Part shown: in pieces, positions 11,941-25,168 of the stretch
Layout of the letters: every line of letters begins with the position of its first letter
How positions within the stretch are numbered: position 1 is the first letter of the stretch
The notes under the pieces: model-generated
The model's input: the letters and a program-made list of their open reading frames with translations, nothing else
What the model was told of the DNA's origin: nothing
The model's database searches: none
Program-made: the position numbers and the translations under genes
DNA from: Cliona cf. orientalis
Taxonomy: Eukaryota; Porifera; Demospongiae; Clionaida; Clionaidae
NCBI GenBank assembly: GCA_963930775.1
Contig: OZ005693.1
Location: 7,314,006 to 7,378,005 of the forward strand
Direction: 5' to 3'
DNA: 64,000 nucleotides

Positions 11941-14445
11941 TCATGGTTCCCCAGCATTATTATATGTATGCATGATATTCACAGAATCTGCTCTACTTTT
12001 ATGCCACATTTTAATGTACATAGCAATAAAGACGATTGCAATGGCTAATCCTGTTGAAAAATATACGCCTCCACCCTTCCTTCCAGAACCACCGCCACCT
12101 CCAGACTCTGTCAGGCAAACCTCCTTTGCTGTCATGTAGAACACCTGAAGAAAGTCAAAAATTTAGCTGGGGTTAGCGAAATTTTTGTCCTGGAACAGTG
12201 AAAATTTCCACTTACGTACGATATACATGTATATATGGTAGTTTATAACTCTTATGGTGTATGGAAACAGCACTTAAGTACATAGAGATCAGTGATTTTG
12301 CTATCTCCATCAGTAGTTACCACAGGAGAAGTGGCAGACTCATTGCAGAATAGAAACACTTTTGCTTCCCTGCCGTGATATTATTAGTGATAGCGAGACA
12401 TGTAATACCCTTTTACCCACATAGTAGAGATAAGGCGTTCCACCATCGTCAATCCACATTTGCTCGGAAAATCATAGCCATTTGCCCAATGTCAAACCTG
12501 AGTAGTACTGCCTCCTGGTAATTCAGTGATACATCTCCATGCATTCATGGAAAATTTACACATAGATATAGGAAGACGATTAATTTTGGTAAATAGGTGC
12601 TCTGGTGCCTATATATGTCTACACTAATCGATAATAAAACACTTTGATTATTCTGTGTGTATTCCACTCAATTTTCATGGGTGCACTAGCACCCGGTGCA
12701 TCCATGCTTCCTACTGTACGCCAGTGGTTTAGACTTAACACAAAATTTGAGTGTCATTATGTAATACTCCCTGTAACATGTGAACCACCCAAGAGGACAT
12801 GTGCACATCAAGGATAATAAATTATTAAAACTTTAATGTATATATAGGCGTTGCATTTCAATTATTTCTGTATACATTAAGAGAGCATCTGATAATTATC
12901 ACGTAGGTATAGACTATTGTACCCATTCTAGCTGAACCAACCAGGGTTCCATGTCCACCAGCTCCCGGGAGAAGTGAGACAACATCATGTGTCCGCTATA
13001 TAGTCAGGGGAAGGGAATCCCTCCCTCCAAGTATCCGACATCATCATTATAATATGTAGCTCAGTGTATAGACTTCATCCATGCACTATTTACATCCATA
13101 TATAGGTCGGAATAATTTTTTTCATCTCAGTAATAAAGAACTTTCAACAATACAACGTCCTTCGAGGCAACTCAAGAGCAGATTATAAAACTATAAAAGG
13201 TTTGGCAGTTCAGGCTGTTCATTAATAGGAGCTCAGTTCACTGTCCAGCAGCTAGAAGATTATCCACAATGTAATCCTCGTAGGTTCCTGCCACAATGCC
13301 AGCTCCTTGGCTGCTGGGGTAAGCTGATGTCCAGCACTGGCGATCTCTGACAAGGCTCTTGGACATGAATTTCCACAAGTCATATTTCTCAACAGGCACT
13401 GGAGGTTAACCAGGCAAATGAAGATTTCCACAAGTCACGTTTCTCAACAGGCACTGGAGGGTAACCAGGCACACGAAGAAGCTAGGAATCTACATCAATC
13501 TCCACTCCATCATGGAAGAATTGACCTACAGGAGAGAGAAAAATTAGCATCAACATACCGCCAAAGCACAGCGTTTTTAGGTTTTTTTGATGGTATTCCG
13601 GTGCTATGCCAGGTAAATCCCACAGTGAAGGAGAGCCTGGAATCAACGAAGTCCACCTGAATACGAGGGTACTGTTGCATTTTGTTGGATGGAGCCTTGA
13701 GAATGGAGAGCTCATCCACATGCATTAAATTTTACCAAGTGCATGATTACGAGTCTTCAAAGTAGCTACCCCACTCTCGACCAGGTGGCTATAAAGAGAA
13801 CTGTTGCTTTGAAGGTAAGCCGCATCTGGGTGAATAGTCCAGCGATGTGGGCACTATAGCCCTGTCGACCAGAGCTTGATTGGTCGTTGCTCTGTAGTAG
13901 CTAGACAGCACCTCCATGGTGTGGTGTCCACATCAGTCCAGTAACTAGGCAGCAAGAAATGGTGGGCTTCCACTCATTGGAAATGGTTGGGGTGTAAAGT
14001 GAGTCATGGTTCCATCAAAGAGATTGGTCTGTTGTTGATCTGCAGGGGAAAAAACACAACACCAGCAAATTTAACACAATCAGTCACTGAATGCATTAAT
14101 GAAAGCTCAAACCTTCTATAGCTAGCTACCAGCCAAGCTTACGTAGAGGTTAGTGTAAGAACTGCCAAAGTATCTGAAACCAGGGATGACAGAAATGGCC
14201 TCAGAAGCACCATCATTAAACCTTGGTAGCACAGTATCTCCAGCACCACTACCAAATGGGTAGAACTGGCGCAGAAGAATGGCATGGACCATAGGAGGCT
14301 GCAGCAACATCAAACCAACACACCGTGAATGCATGTGGCAACGCTCAACAGAAGATGGAGGCAATGCATTGTTGAAACAGCCCAGGAATGATTGGTGGAG
14401 ATAACAGGTCAGCTTGCAATTGATTGGTGAATGAACTGCAACCAA
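11941..14445 (-). pseudogene. NIDO-domain membrane or secreted protein gene, probably degraded
   Basis: A minus-strand exon at about 14294-14142 reads QFYPFGSGAGDTVLPRFNDG then GFRYFGSSYTNLY, the start of a nidogen-type (NIDO) extracellular domain. It ends at a GTAAGC donor. The next block (about 14040-13890) reads MTHFTPQPFPMSGSPPF and then, only after a frame change, YWTDVDTTPW, both typical of NIDO. Further down, 13725-13510 is an open block, and 12144-11941 has a glycine-rich stretch followed by a hydrophobic segment (GLAIAIVFIAMYIKMW) that could be the membrane anchor. The frame change and a stop within the NIDO core suggest a pseudogene; sequencing error is the alternative. Linking all blocks into one gene is inference. 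Confidence 0.5.
13369..13480. repeat. Short tandem duplication, about 57 bp twice
   Basis: The segment holding TTTCCACAAGTCATATTTCT and CAACAGGCACTGGAGG is repeated directly next to itself with few changes. It lies just downstream of the 13725-13510 block of the NIDO gene. Confidence 0.6.
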
Positions 14446-14700
14446 GAGAGATGCAGCTAGGAACAGCTAGGGATTCAGGGAGAATCTACTATATCTTGCA
14501 AGTCCAGTTGCTGAGGCCTTACCTCACCTCTGGCCTTGGACTCACTTTTATACACACTGGCATGCAAATCTCCTCCCCTCCTCCCTCTAGCCCCAGCACA
14601 GGCTACCATCATGAGCTGTGATTGAAAATTCTGGGATTATTTTGTCTTCATCTAATAAGTAGAGTATTGAGTGGAACAATAATATTATTATAATCTGGAA

Positions 14701-15015
14701 TCACTGTTTTTCTTCAGACTGAATGGCAGTACTAGAATTAATTTCTTGAGTGAATTTGCGAAGATCATGCACCTGTCGATAATCACTCATGCATTGCTGT
14801 GAGGCAATACATATGATGTGGCTTCTGTTCATGCTGGATTCAGGCTCAATAGAGCCAATAGCTGAGGAAAATAGTAGTGACTGTTGTATTATCAATTTAT
14901 TAAAATTTAATGAAAACAATTCCCATTCCAGCTGATGATCAGCTAGAGCTGATTCTAGGGCTGGAGTGTGTGTACAAAAGTGTCTATTCTCAAGGCTTGA
15001 TCCAACCACACCCAA
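14701..15015 (-). other. Unrecognised minus-strand open frame of 104 codons
   Basis: Soluble-looking composition with one hydrophobic patch. No domain recognised and no clear splice partners. It lies between the NIDO gene and the XPO5 start and could be an exon of the minus-strand gene or a chance frame. Confidence 0.2.
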
Positions 15016-15803
15016 CAGTATACTCTCAGGTTTTTGTGGACATTGATTCCAAGCTCTCCTTCACAGTGCGATACTGAATACCCATGGATATGCTTATAGA
15101 GTCAAGATCAAAATAACAGTGTTATGTAGTGACACTTCACATAGCTACTGAATTAGAAGTGTGTTATTGAGAAAAGCAAGTAGATGTGACACGTTATCCA
15201 TACAAATCTTGTTTTGTGTATTTTTTGGACTGCCATCCCTACTTCATCCTTGTTTTTTTTTTATAGCTACCTATAACAAAGTTATAAGGGCTGCAGCTGG
15301 GGACCAGGCAACTTATAACATTCAGTGGCTGGGGATGAAGCTAATAGCAGTGTTGTTCAAGGTTCAACGGCTCATAGCAGCAACAGCCCTGCATGGTGTG
15401 TTGTATCATACATACTGGCTCAGCACTGCAGTGCCAATATCTCTCACAATAATAATAGCCTCTGATTCTTGGGGACATTAGCTAGCTTCTTCAAAACATC
15501 TTGAAGGACTATGATGCAAGACCTTGGTATAAGACTGAAGTACACTGAGCAGTATTGCATGTCGACGACGTCGCTACAAGTTGCTAATAAGGTGTATCCA
15601 CTGTTTGTCTATAAACTGATACAAGTGTACTCACTACTACAGGCAGCACTAGGTATGTACCAGAGAGCGCATGCGCGCAACAATCAGTTTGTGCACATGC
15701 GTGCGCAAATCGTAGGCTAGGTGTAGGCGGGGCTAGTACAGTATCGGGTCAAAGTACATATACAACGAACGTTGGTGTCTACTAATTTTGTCTGTGGTTG
15801 GTG

Positions 15804-18800
15804 ATGGCTGCGTCTGGGGAGCAACAAGATCAATTGCGGGTGCTCTGCCAGGAGTTAGCTGAGTATTTGACGCTGATTATGAACCCGTCCAGCTCGCATG
15901 AAATACGTAATACTTGCACGAAGGTAAGTTCTAATTGATGCGCACGTCCACGTGGTCATGATTTTGATTGCTTATTGGCATTTATTAGTTATTTGCAGGT
16001 TGAGCCTGCCAGTAGCTATGCCCAGTCACCAGTCTCGCTGAGCACATGTGCATGGTCACCAAGACCCGCTTTCTGTTGAGGTTGGAGGGTGCGGCTAGCT
16101 ACTAGACCAGTATCACTTTTCATGATCTGTTTTATGTTTATAACTTGTACCGACACAAATTTTATTCTTGGAGTAACGTCATATTGCGTTACATTGCATG
16201 AACTTGAACTATGTATATTATTCACTTGAAGAAGAGTAAGTGTGCAATAGTTTGTAACTTGATTGACTCAGCAACAGTTAGACTAACTATTGTAATGCGC
16301 CGAGGATTTTACTTCATTTTTATACTTGTAATAATTATTATGAACACTTGACCATGTCCCCAGCAGCTGCATAATTACCCTGCGCACATGCGCAAGGGGG
16401 TAATGTAATCGGTCATGTCGTTAATTGTTGTCATAATCACAAAAATCTCTGTATCTCGAGACCCAAAAACCTTAGCAACCCGTAAGCACAACGAATCAAT
16501 ATTGAATTTGGCAGCTAGATAAGGTCCAAGAGTGTCGCAAATAGTTAACCATCATAGCCATGCCTATATATCAATTGTGCCTGCTCAATACATAATGCTA
16601 TGAGCTTTCTGCTCATGCACGAAACTAATAAAGATAGTCGAAGTGTCCATGGATCCGAAAAAGGACATATAATAGAGAATATTAAATTAATAGGAAACTG
16701 GCACAAAGGGTCAACAACCATACAGTACAAGCACACGGGGTATGTGCTCTGTGATCTCTACAAGCTCTACAGGGTGTAGTTGTACGTGTACATGTGGTAA
16801 AAGGTCATCAATATAGTACATACACAGATGCCTCAATCGCAGAGATTTCAGAAGTTGACTAAGTCTGAGAGCGATTTTCAACCTTGATAGTGATAAATCT
16901 GGATGCTTTAATCACAGAGATGAACTTGACAGCACAGTACAGATCACTTGTGACGCGCGCGTAGAACGGTAAGCATTCAGAAAACTGAAAAGAGTACTAT
17001 TTCCGTCGATCTGCTAGTTATAGTGGCGATTTGAATCAATCAGCGATCCAAGCTCAGTTGATCAATTGATGGACAATAGCAAAACCACTCATAGTCAAGC
17101 GGCAATCACAACACATGCTCAAAGTCGAAGAGCAGCAGCAGCACAGTATCCTGCGTTTAGAAGACAGTGGCGGTGTAAAAGCATCGATTCTTGTCCACAA
17201 GCGAACGAGCTAGCTTTTTTTCTTGACACGTCAGTAAGATATGCCCAATGTATGCAAAACTGGAATTAAGTGGTGAATGGCATGGAACCTATTCCATTGA
17301 AACTGAATGGTACGGGACAGGAAATATCATCGTTTTTATGCTTCTTACTGTATTCATGGGCCTGCTTAAGATTGAATTCGCAAAATAATGTTTCATCTCT
17401 GAACTATGGAATAATACGGTATGATGTCTTATCATGATATATCTTTCTGCAGTCAATAGAAGAATTTAAAGAGGAAAACCCTCACTGCCTTGTGTGTGGC
17501 TTCCATCTGGCTAAAGACTGGCCCAGCCCTCAAATCAAGCATTTTGGGTTGCAGCTGGTTGAACACTATATTAGGTACATGTACTCGTACAATTAATCCT
17601 TTTTAATGTAAGTGTATGGATAATAATATTATATAGTCATCATAGAGTCGGTAGACTCTGTAAGTAGGGATGGCCCGGATATGCCATATATGTAATACAA
17701 AACAAAAACGTTAATAACTCAGAGCAGAAAAGTTTTTAAGATTTTTCACTTACATATTCATGATCTACGCCAGAATATCTATCTATCAAGCCCTGAAATA
17801 TCCATGGAAACAATCAGGTATGCCTGAACTAGCTATTTTTAAAATTGTAAAAAAAGTGCATTTTAGCAATCTTTCTTTTTCATTATCAGGGCTAACTCAA
17901 GACTTCCTTGACCACTCATCTGTGGCACGCCTGTTTTGTGTTATTATGACAGCGATTTAATCGTGGGTGTGTATAGCGCATTTTGCGAGTGGGGGAGGAC
18001 TGATTCGCCATTTTATCACGTAATGTGCATGCTCATAGTGCATGTGTTGCCGTGGTGAAGTCATGTAACGAGTCAGTTACGCTGCGCTGCGATCGCGAGC
18101 GAGCGGAGCTGACAGGAGGCACAAGACCATGAAAATCTTCTGTTTAGCGAACGAATCTTAAAAGCCAGTAAGTTTATTGCTGGTAGTAGCTTCTCTGAGC
18201 CTGGGAACGAGGATAATCACTGAGCTGACTGTTCAAGAGCTGAGGGGCCACGCCTATGGGCTAGGTAACGTCAACGAACTATTGAGGGGCGTAGCTAGGA
18301 TTGTTGTGCGCTTGTCATCCAGGACAGAGTAGAGTTGACATATTTCGGACAGCTAAGGAAAGATAGCGCTATATCAACAACTAAACTAGCAGCACTAGAT
18401 CGCAAATAATTATGCCATCTATCTTTAGTAAGGTGTAGACTCGAGTACCACCTACCAAACGAGCCCTCAACCATAGATTATATATTCCGAATATATAATC
18501 TATGCCTTAACCATGGCTCCATGTTCGTGCAGAATAATAATAGCTGGTAGACAATGGTGTACGTCATTACCAGACGAAGGTGAAAAGCAAATTACTGTTG
18601 ATTATGTATGCATGATGTGCATCTAATTCATCATAGAAGGTATTCTCCTTGCATCCTGCTTTAAGATTTGAAGATCCATTTAGTAATTGCGAAACAGAAT
18701 AATTTAATATAAATACGTAAACAGTAGCTACATGTAGATTACAGTATTGTTATTATCCAAAAATTATCTATACCTCCAAAGGTTCTTTCCAAAAAATTAC

Positions 18801-19972
18801 TTTGTGGAAAAATCTCCCAGATTTTCTATGCATATTATAATAATCATTCAAAAATTGATGGCTTGGTCTGGTCTATAAAATAAGTGCTATACAGCTACCG
18901 TGTGGATAAACCCTGGGCCCACCAAAAATGAGATGCAGGTAAGTCTTACACTGCCCCTGCCTCATGGCAAGTGGTGAAGAATTACAAAATTATACTATTC
19001 TCAATGAGCGACTGTATAAACGCAATTTTGTGCGAGGCGTCTCTTAACTGCAACTGCCTCTGTCTGGAAATACCCTACCCTACTCAGTCTCTACGTACAG
19101 TAATAGCTACTATATGAGTAAACGGGAAAGTCATGTCAATGGCATGTATACTGATGAATTACCCTAAAAAAAAGAACACAAACAAGTATAAAAAACAATG
19201 TAATTGAAAGATGAAGTAGGGATGGCAGGGTCAAAAGTACACAAACAAGATTTATAGGGATAATCACATCCACTATACATCCCTACGCTTGCTTTTTGAG
19301 TTAGGTACAGGAATAAACTAACCAGGCAGTAATGCAATGATCAAAGCCAATTATCCCCCGCACCTGCTATGAGTATTACAGTAGATAAGAATGTCCCACA
19401 TACATAGAAGATTCGAAATAAGAATATAGCACCAATGGACCATCAACATGCAGGTGCATGATAATCGAGAAAAGAAAGCGTAGGGATGTATAGTGGACAT
19501 GATTATCCCTACAAATCTTGTTTGTGTACTTTTTGACCCTGCCATCCCTACTTCATCTTTCAATTACATTGTTTTTTTATACTTGTCGTATAATGAAATG
19601 GGAGTGGTCTATAGTGCTTAATTTGTTTAATTTGGGGGGGGGGGGGGGCGGTTGCCCAAAACTAACAAGATATTGGTTTGCATTACTTGCCAATTATGTA
19701 TACTTACAGATTTAGGTGGGCAGAAGTACAAATTAGCGAGCAACAAGAATTTCAGCAAACATTCCTCGAGTACTTGTCAAGGGTAAGGCTGGTCCCTAAT
19801 TTAGTAATCATTATTATGATGATGTATGTGTTTTTCCCATTAGCAATCCGGTGTTGAGCCAGGTTATGTGAAGGAAGCGTTTGCTAGGGTGACTGTGGAG
19901 TTAGCAAAGCATATGTGGCCACAGAGATGGGGCTCCTTTATCAACGACATGGACACTTTGGCTAAATGTGGT
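15804..19972 (+). CDS. XPO5: Exportin-5, exons 1-4 (start of gene)
   Basis: Exportin-5 is a nuclear export receptor of the importin-beta family that carries pre-miRNA and other structured RNAs with Ran-GTP. Exons: 15804-15923, 17453-17574, 19710-19782, 19844-19972, with phases 0, 2, 0, 0 all consistent. Exon 1 begins at ATG 15804 (MAASGEQQDQ). Exon 2 reads EEFKEENPHCLVCGFHLA and HFGLQLVEH, matching the human EEFKEKCP...HFGLQILEH stretch. Exon 4 has HMWPQRWGSFINDMDTLAK, matching the REWPQHWPDMLIELDTLSK helix. Introns 1-3 hold family E, D and C miniature elements. The start is chosen as the only in-frame ATG with a splice-compatible first exon of the expected length. Identification is very secure. 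Confidence 0.93.
16375..16755. repeat. Family E element nested in a family J repeat
   Basis: Family J begins at about 16336 (GAACACTTGACCATGTCCCC) and resumes at about 16790 (ACATGTGGTAAAAGGTCATC). In the copies at 22985-23170 and 57063-57135 the corresponding parts are adjacent. The intervening family E element runs from TACCCTGCGCACATGCGC to GGGGTATGTGCTCT. XPO5 intron 1. Confidence 0.55.
17637..18326. repeat. Dispersed repeat family D, copy 2
   Basis: Starts at the same palindromic AGAGTCGGTAGACTCT as the copy at 2121-2926 and ends at CTTGTCATCCAGGACAGAG. Located in XPO5 intron 2. The rest of this intron to 19172 holds no recognised gene. Confidence 0.6.
19173..19587. repeat. Foldback miniature element, family C, copy 2
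   Basis: Left arm includes GATGAAGTAGGGATGGCAGG and the right arm its inverse CCTGCCATCCCTACTTCATC; arms of about 130 bp. Located in XPO5 intron 2 shortly before exon 3. Confidence 0.7.
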
Positions 19973-20687
19973 GTATGTTGTACCATACATGTAATACATT
20001 ATACGTATCCTAGTAGAAAATTTTCATTCTGTGGGTTTTGTTAGGCGTTCCCAATTGTGGGTAAACGAATGTCCTACACATAGTACAGGCCACAGTCAAC
20101 TTGCCGCTAGTATAATTTAAGTTACCCTTGCGCACGGACTATTACCATAGAATCCCGCGATTATGCCCCCCTTTTTGCATGCTAGGATTTGGTAAAAGTG
20201 GGGAGGGGGCTTATACGCGGGATCCTAACATTTCCGTGCGTCGACCATTACCGACCGCCGAATGCTACGTGGGCGCGCGATATCTGTTCTTTCTCTGGCT
20301 ATTTGGTGGGCAAAACTCAAGTAAAACGACAAATTAAGGCATATTATGACACAAATAGCTAGTTTGATAGCTGTAGCTACTGTTTTATTGACTTATGGAC
20401 TCCATTTTACAGTTGGTGAGGGGGGGGGGCTTATACGCAAGACAAAATTACCTACAGTAGGAGTCAAAAAAACGGTGACGTTTTCATTCTGTTCCGTCCC
20501 ATTGGAACGGAAACGGAACGCCCGTTCCAGAGGTAAGAAACGGTCCGTTCCATTTCCTGAAACGGTAATTGAACGGTGGGCGGCGCCGCACGTTCAATTA
20601 TTCCTCAATTACCGTTTCGCGCGTGCGCTACTCAACAGCTGTCTAGCGGTCAAAGTGCAGAGCGTTCTGTATATAAACAGCTAGCTA

Positions 20688-22889
20688 TGGCTCCGTGGCT
20701 ATCTTATCAGATCCAGACCAGATTTCAAGGCAGAGAAGCTATTCACTCAGCAGATCCAGACAAGATAGAGAAGCTACTCAAGGATGACCTGGCGTACTCT
20801 CACACACAGAGGCCCAAAGATCAAAGTCCCCACTCGTACTCACTGTCTAGTTTGCTGGCCTGAAGAGGGAGACTCCCTGTCAGTCGTGGCTGTGAAGAAG
20901 ATTGTGACCCCCAGGCCTGATGATTTGGCTCCAGACACTTTCTGCAAAGTAAAAGGTTTGGAGAAGTACCCATGTAGAGTGGTTGCAGTAGGAACTGAAG
21001 GTGAAGTGAAGGCAGTCATGAATGACACTGATGCAAGTGGAAGAAAAGGATGATGAACCCCGTCCCCCACCCAAGAAGAAAGCTAGAACTGAGCCACCCA
21101 AAAAAAATAGAGGTGGAAAAGAGAATCATGCACCACGTTCTGGCCAAGGGAAGGGTACATCTACCACGAAGAAAAAGGGCAGAATCATCATAGTGAGTGG
21201 TGATGGTAAAACACCCAATGAGAAACAGAGTGATCCATCAGAACAAGTATCCACTTCTCCAAGTCCAGCAGAGCAGTCTGATACAGCTAGTGATGGTAAA
21301 ACACCCGGTGAGAAACAGAGTGATCCACCAGCCACTTCTCCAAGTCCAGCAGAGCAGCCTGATACAGCTAGTGATGGTAAAACTCCCATTGAGAAACAGA
21401 GTGATCCACCAGAACAAGTATCCACTTCTCCAAGTCCAGCAGAGCAGTCTGATACAGCTACCACGCTGGAGGAAACCTCCAATTCTCTCTCCAAAGCACA
21501 GACTAGTAACTCCACTGCACCCCTCGAACTTGTTCAACCCTCCCTAGAGCAGCTACAAGCCAACAGAGTTTCTCCGATCCAAGCTGACAACCCACGAGAT
21601 GATCCACGTAATTGCTCACAAAAGGAAGGACAAGGCGACGATGAAGAACTGAAGGAAGATAGTGACGATGGTAAGATTACATGTATGTGTAGCAATGCAC
21701 TAGACACACTCACGTTATTTTTACAGGTGCATGTACATGTACATGTACATGTGCAGGTGCATACATATACTTTACTGTGTGTGATTAGTGATCAACCTCT
21801 ATCATTGATTTTACAGGTGATCTGCTTCTAAACTTGACAGTGGATAACAACTCTAAACGCTTGGAATATCTTGAGGCAGAGGTTATCAAGCTACAGGCAG
21901 CAGGTAAGTGCACTAAGCTTATACAGTAATACATTTGATGTACATGTATTATGACTATCTAATGCTTATGTTCAGATGCAGACAAATCCAAGAGACTAAG
22001 AGAGTTGGAGGCAATAGTGGCTAGACTGGAGACAGCTGCGCAGAACAGCAACTGTTCATTCCCCCCTCCCATTCCACCCAAGGGTATCCCTCCTGGGCCA
22101 CCAAATGTAGTGACATCCACTGATAGACTGGAGACTTCCCTTCACCTGCCTGCCATCCCACCCAAGGATATCCCTCCTCCACAGCTGAATTCAGTGTCAA
22201 CTGAGGCTGGGGGACTACCCCAGGATCTCCCAACTCCCCCACTTCCCAGATCAGAAACAAGCCCACCACCACTGCCACCTCCATTGCCACCTCTCGACTA
22301 TAGACCCCACCCTATTCCCAAGACCCCCCAGCCACCACATCATCCTCCACCCACTCTGGCCTACACTCCCTGTGCACCACGTCATCCTCCCCCCAGTCTG
22401 TCCCTCACACCGCATGCATCAAATCACCCTCCACCCCGTCATCTATTGAGCACCCCACCACCAGCACCACATCCTCCTCCTCAGCTTCCTCGAAGAGAAT
22501 CTCGGGAGCAGGCACCACCAACTCTGCCATCCTCATCCATCCCGAAGAGCAGTCTGTTACCTGTCAGCTCTGTTGTGCATAACTATGCTGATCTGGTTGG
22601 AAAGGAGGGGAAAATGACAACTCTAGCAGTAGCTCTTGCCAGAGAAGCTTTCTTTGGGGAGGAGGTGATGGCTCAATGTACGGCAAAGGGGTATGGTGGC
22701 AAACCAGGACTACCACAACAAGAATTGATGGCGTTGAAAGAGGAGATTCGCAGACTGTTCCCAAACTATTGGAATAGTCCACTGGTATTTGAAGAAAAAT
22801 GGAACAAATGCTCTGAGCAAATCAGCCAGGCTTGCAATAGAGCAAGAGCCAAGAGGAGGAAGAAGGGTCTTAATACTAACACTGACTAA
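20688..22889 (+). CDS. Proline-rich coiled-coil protein with BEN-like C-terminal domain, transposon cargo (frameshifted)
   Basis: Proposed exons 20688-21670, 21817-21903, 21976-22889 with good GT-AG borders. The N-terminal part starts MAPWLSYQIQTRF. After a frame change near 20830 it reads CLVCWPEEGDSLSVVAVKK and YPCRVVAVGTEGEVKAVMND, a small beta-rich module seen before BEN domains in some animal proteins. A second frame change lies near 21035. Then come a basic stretch, three near-copies of a 26-30-residue Ser/Pro repeat (DGKTPxEKQSDP), a short coiled coil (KRLEYLEAEVIKLQAA / KRLRELEAIVARLE), a long proline-rich region, and a C-terminal helical domain (EAFFGEEVMAQCTAKGY ... ALKEEIRRLFPNYW) resembling BEN, ending in basic residues. 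BEN domains bind DNA and chromatin proteins. A TATATAAA lies about 20 bp upstream of the ATG. Frame changes suggest decay or sequence errors. Confidence 0.65.
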
Positions 22890-22984
22890 AGTTAATACTG
22901 TAAGACTAAACAAACACATGCAAATTTACTATATTATTAACATTGAAATTACTTGTCATGTTCATGCAACCAAGTATAATAATA

Positions 22985-23170
22985 TTATGAACCCTTGACC
23001 ACATCCCCAGTGGCTGCATAGTTCTAATGGTGCATGTGGTAAAGGTCGTCAATACACACATCGATGCCGGGGCCTCAATCGCAGAGATGGAGTCTAAGAT
23101 CAACTTTCGACTTCGAGTTTCGATGCTTCAATCAAAGGAGATGAACTCGACAGCACAGTACAGCTTCCGA
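22985..23170. repeat. Family J dispersed repeat inside the transposon
   Basis: Begins GAACCCTTGACCACATCCCC and includes CTCAATCGCAGAGATGG and GATGAACTCGACAGCACAGTACAG, shared with 16336-16950 and, in part, 57063-57135. It sits in the gap between the two genes of the Tc1/mariner-type element, so it either inserted there or belongs to a relative. Confidence 0.5.
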
Positions 23171-23597
23171 ACTTCAGATCGGTCGTGGCATGACGCGTGC
23201 TATAAATAGCGCAAGGCTAGCTTTATTTATCCACAGGATTACGTCAGCCAAGAGAACGCGAGAAGTTCGGCTGGCATTACTTGTCGGAGAAAGTAGCACT
23301 CAGCTTTTAATGTATTCGCTGGATATGTATGCAAGTTAATATATGATTCTGTGGATTTTCAGGTCTCAGAAGTGTTCTGTAAAGGCTCTGAATTTTAGCG
23401 CTATGACAACATAGGTTACATCATAATTACAACATAATTACCTAATAACCGCAAAAAAGTAAATTTATACTGGGGATGTAATTATGCAAACAGAAAGATG
23501 GGATGGCAATCTTACTAATTAAATTTAGTTTGAGTACACACAAATAATTGAATAAGAAAATATGGGATGCATGGTAGTAGTTTTTGGATGGTCCAAG

Positions 23598-24659
23598 TTA
23601 ATACCCAGTAGCAGCTCCTTCTAGTTCTATAACTTTGGGAATAACCTTATTCAAATGATTGATGTACCTGTTGCACTTTTCAATGCTGACAGTTTCCCAG
23701 AATTTCAAGATTCCATCAATAAGTTCTTGCTTTGTCCGTGGTTTCACCTCTCTCCGGCTGAATTCCTTTAACTCATGCCATAGATTCTCTATGGGGTTAA
23801 GATCAGGGGATTCTGCTGGCGTCTTCCACCAATTGATCCCATTCTCGGTGATAAAATCTCTTGCATAGATAGACGTGTGTTTCGGATCATTGTCCTGCAT
23901 AAATCGATGTGAATCTGGAAACTCTTTTTCGATAAAAGGAACGAGAGTTCTGTCCAGAATCTCAGTAAACAGAAACCTATCCATAATTCCCTCGAAAATA
24001 CAGATCTCGGTTCTTCCTTTTCTCGAGATACCTGCCCAGATGTGTACTTTCACTGGATGCTTTGCTCTAGAAAAAAAACAAAACAAAATGAGTAGTCATA
24101 TAATTATGTATCAGCACACACCAGTGTGCTGGAACATACTTGTACATGTTCGAACGTACCTAGGCTTTGGCTTCGGGGCTTGGCCAATTTTGCGACAGCA
24201 AAATCGCTGGTGAGTTTCTAATTGTACAGTGGCCTCATCTGTCCAGATTACATCATCAAAATTGTCATCTTTGTGTTGCTCACTCCACTGCAGACGCTTC
24301 ACCTTGTTCGCATCCCTGATTAGCTGACAGTAAGCACTCCCTCGAAATGTCCATCCCAGCGTAGTGCGACAGCGTAGAACTGTTTTGAGCGAAATTTCAA
24401 TTCCGTTCTCAACTAGCAGGTGATGCAGTTGGTATGCGGTGGTCTCATCGTCTTTTTGCATTTGTTCTTCGACAAGCTCTTTGACTTGCATGGTGACCTT
24501 AGAAAGCCTCCCAGAGCCTGGTCGTCTCTGAACTGACCCAGTCTCTCTGTATGTGACCAGGAACTTGTGGACTCCAAATCTGCTCACTTTATTCCCTCTT
24601 CTTCTAACACTTTGGCAATAGTGTAGGGCCTAAGACCATGCAAGTGATGGTGGATGATC
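23598..24659 (-). pseudogene. Tc1/mariner DD34E transposase, spliced, one frameshift
   Basis: Cut-and-paste transposase. The catalytic exon 24066-23598 joins the exon ending at 24160 (GTACGT donor, TTCTAG acceptor) to read PKPKPRAKHPVKVHIWAGIS. First acidic residue in VIWTDEATVQLE, second in FMQDNDPKHTS, third in SPDLNPIENLW. There are 34 residues between the D of QDND and that E, the Tc1 pattern. N-terminal helix-turn-helix: HHHLHGLRPYTIAKVLEEEG, then, after loss of one base near 24588, VSRFGVHKFLVTYRETGSV and QRRPGSGR. An upstream exon probably exists beyond an acceptor at 24660, but its frame could not be settled. All catalytic residues remain; the single frameshift may be decay or error. 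Its position inside matching terminal repeats shows it belongs to the 20455-25343 element. Confidence 0.85.
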
Positions 24660-24931
24660 CTCAACTTCACGTAAGTGGTGTAAGGCATCTACATGTATAA
24701 ACCAGAACAAAATCTCTTTCAAATGTATCGATATGTGCATATAGGCATTGTCTACACAAGTAAGTTGGACAACTAAATACATACATGTATGAGTTTGGCT
24801 TAGACTATAGTGATACAGTATGCACAGAATATGACTAGTAACCACACCAATAGTGTACCTACCTTTCAGGCAATCATCTGACAGTGGTAGATTCTCACAG
24901 GATCAAGTAGATTTCTGTCAGTTCTGTAACT

Positions 24932-25168
24932 GATGTCGAACAAAAGCGTACAGAATCCCTGTAAAGATCTCGTTCTCTAGCGATTAAGAGTCGTTCACTT
25001 TGACACCTGCCACAAGCGCTCGATTGGCGTACGAACACGCGGCTGACTGATGGTCGAACAAAAGCGTACAGAATATCTGTAAAGATGTTATTCTCTGGCG
25101 ATCAAGAGTCGTTCACTTTGACACCTGCCACAAGCGCTCGATCAGTGTACGAACACGCGGCTCGTCTT
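24932..25168. repeat. Tandem repeat, about 118-bp unit, two copies
   Basis: GTCGAACAAAAGCGTACAGA starts both units (24932 and about 25052). Each continues through GAGTCGTTCACTTTGACACC and GTACGAACACGCGGCT. It lies between the presumed 5' end of the transposase gene and the right terminal repeat, where promoter or transposase-binding repeats would be expected. Confidence 0.7.

Noticed and set aside
21126..21547. Long open frames on the opposite strand and in another frame over the Ser/Pro repeats of the BEN-like gene
   Set aside because: They mirror the 90-bp internal tandem repeats of the real frame and have no domain or start context.
24932..25168. Possible CRISPR-like direct repeats
   Set aside because: Only two adjacent 118-bp units without spacers, in a eukaryotic transposon end.
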